Shown: one piece after another, positions 63,456 through 64,000 of the stretch | Layout: each line of letters starts with the position of its first letter | Numbering within the stretch: position 1 is the first letter of the stretch | Source: Microvirga sp. VF16 | GTDB lineage: Bacteria; Pseudomonadota; Alphaproteobacteria; Rhizobiales; Beijerinckiaceae | DNA: 64,000 nt | NCBI RefSeq assembly: GCF_016864375.1 | Contig: NZ_CP069354.1 | Span: 3,197,501 to 3,261,500 of the forward strand | Reading direction: 5' to 3' | Program-made: the position numbers and the translations under genes | Notes under the pieces: generated by a model | Databases searched by the model: none | What the model saw: only the letters and a program-made list of their open reading frames with translations | What the model was told of the DNA's origin: nothing

Positions 63456-64000
63456 TTATGAAGATCGGCCTTCGCTCTCCGAACGTGGATCGAATGCGTA
63501 GCGGACCCCGTCACCCACGAAATTGACCGCCATCACCGTGGCGAAGATCAGAAGCCCGGGATAGACGGCCAGCTCCGGAGCCGAAATGATGAGCTGCTGG
63601 GCATTGGTCAGCATATTGCCCCAGGTCGGTGTCGGGGGAACGATTCCGAATCCGAGGAAGCTCAGCGTCGATTCCAGCAGAATAATGCGACCAACCGTCA
63701 GCGTGGCGGCCACGATCAGAGGCGTTGAGATGTTGGGCAGAACATGGACGAAGACATTGTAAGGCTTTCCGGCACCGCTGACAGTGGCGGAGCGAACATA
63801 GTCGCGTTCCCGCACCTGGATCGCCCCGGCGCGCGCGATCCGCGCCATCGTCGTCCAGTCCACCAACGCAATGATGATGACGATGCGCAGGAAGACGAAC
63901 AACGGAGAGGTCGCAGCCTCCGGGCTGAGGCCAAGTTTCGTCAGGTCGATCGCTCCCAATACGATGAGGAGCGGAATGAGTGGCAGCGCAATCATGCAAT
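63456..64000 (-). CDS. Peptide-type ABC transporter permease (DppC-like), N-terminus cut by window edge
   Basis: This is the C-terminal 180 residues of an inner-membrane permease. The EAA loop reads ERDYVRSATVSGAGKPYNVFVHVLPN, and TWGNMLTNAQ and LGFGIVPPTP are typical of the DppC/OppC group. The ATG at 63995 is internal; the frame stays open to the window edge. It pairs with the binding protein. The second permease and ATPases should lie to the right. Confidence 0.88.
   Translation of the reverse strand, partial: CMIALPLIPLLIVLGAIDLTKLGLSPEAATSPLFVFLRIVIIIALVDWTTMARIARAGAIQVRERDYVRSATVSGAGKPYNVFVHVLPNISTPLIVAATLTVGRIILLESTLSFLGFGIVPPTPTWGNMLTNAQQLIISAPELAVYPGLLIFATVMAVNFVGDGVRYAFDPRSESEGRSS

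Noticed and set aside
1..64000. Search for CRISPR arrays, toxin-antitoxin pairs, phage genes and defence systems
   Set aside because: No regularly spaced repeats, cas genes, phage structural genes or known defence domains were recognised on either strand.

Overview
The window looks like chromosome or chromid DNA of a GC-rich alphaproteobacterium of the order Hyphomicrobiales, probably close to Microvirga/Methylobacteriaceae. This is inferred from the gene families present (PHA synthase, phasin, DUF1254 protein, DUF1127 protein, FNR/FixK-type boxes, SUV3-like helicase) and from the base composition. No sequence search was run. No rRNA, tRNA, CRISPR array, phage or replication origin was seen.

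Layout. 1-9 kb: a SUV3-like helicase (cut by the window edge), an S9 prolyl oligopeptidase and an RND efflux pair without its outer-membrane channel. 9-21.7 kb: a stress, low-oxygen and PHA block. It holds a phasin with a degenerate hemerythrin-like N-terminus, a DUF1254 protein, a zinc alcohol dehydrogenase, a universal stress protein, a cytochrome c operon, a metallo-beta-lactamase-fold protein, a frameshifted PAS-PAS chemoreceptor and phaC. Two perfect TTGAT-N4-ATCAA boxes lie in this block. 21.7-28.5 kb: acetolactate synthase followed by a gene graveyard (a chimeric ALDH/DJ-1 remnant, a hydrolase tail, a second decayed acetolactate synthase), then a stand-alone nuoF, a stand-alone pdhA and a DUF1127 gene.

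28.5-44.4 kb: small regulatory and redox units. They are a TetR gene with three copies of a palindromic operator, a transglutaminase-like peptidase, a cytosolic msrA, LysR plus SDR, ohr, a broken Tat-exported hydrolase, an IS6 transposase remnant, a cupin, and a two-component system divergent from a dipZ-msrA operon that probably repairs oxidised methionine outside the cytoplasm.

44.8-53.1 kb: a sugar or sugar-acid module. A GntR regulator, an SDR and a complete ABC sugar importer run one way. An enolase-superfamily dehydratase and two uncharacterised genes run the other way, with a perfect inverted repeat between the two arms. 53.1-64 kb: a catabolic block with an extradiol dioxygenase, two substrate-binding-fold proteins that lack signal peptides, a cupin-like protein, a rubredoxin and its FAD reductase, LysR, MFS, a D-2-hydroxyacid dehydrogenase and a peptide-type ABC transporter running off the right edge. 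It also contains fragments of a carboxylesterase and an amidohydrolase.

Two themes run through the window. One is repeated gene decay: at least eight recognisable remnants. The other is a dispersed hairpin repeat that begins at or just after stop codons.
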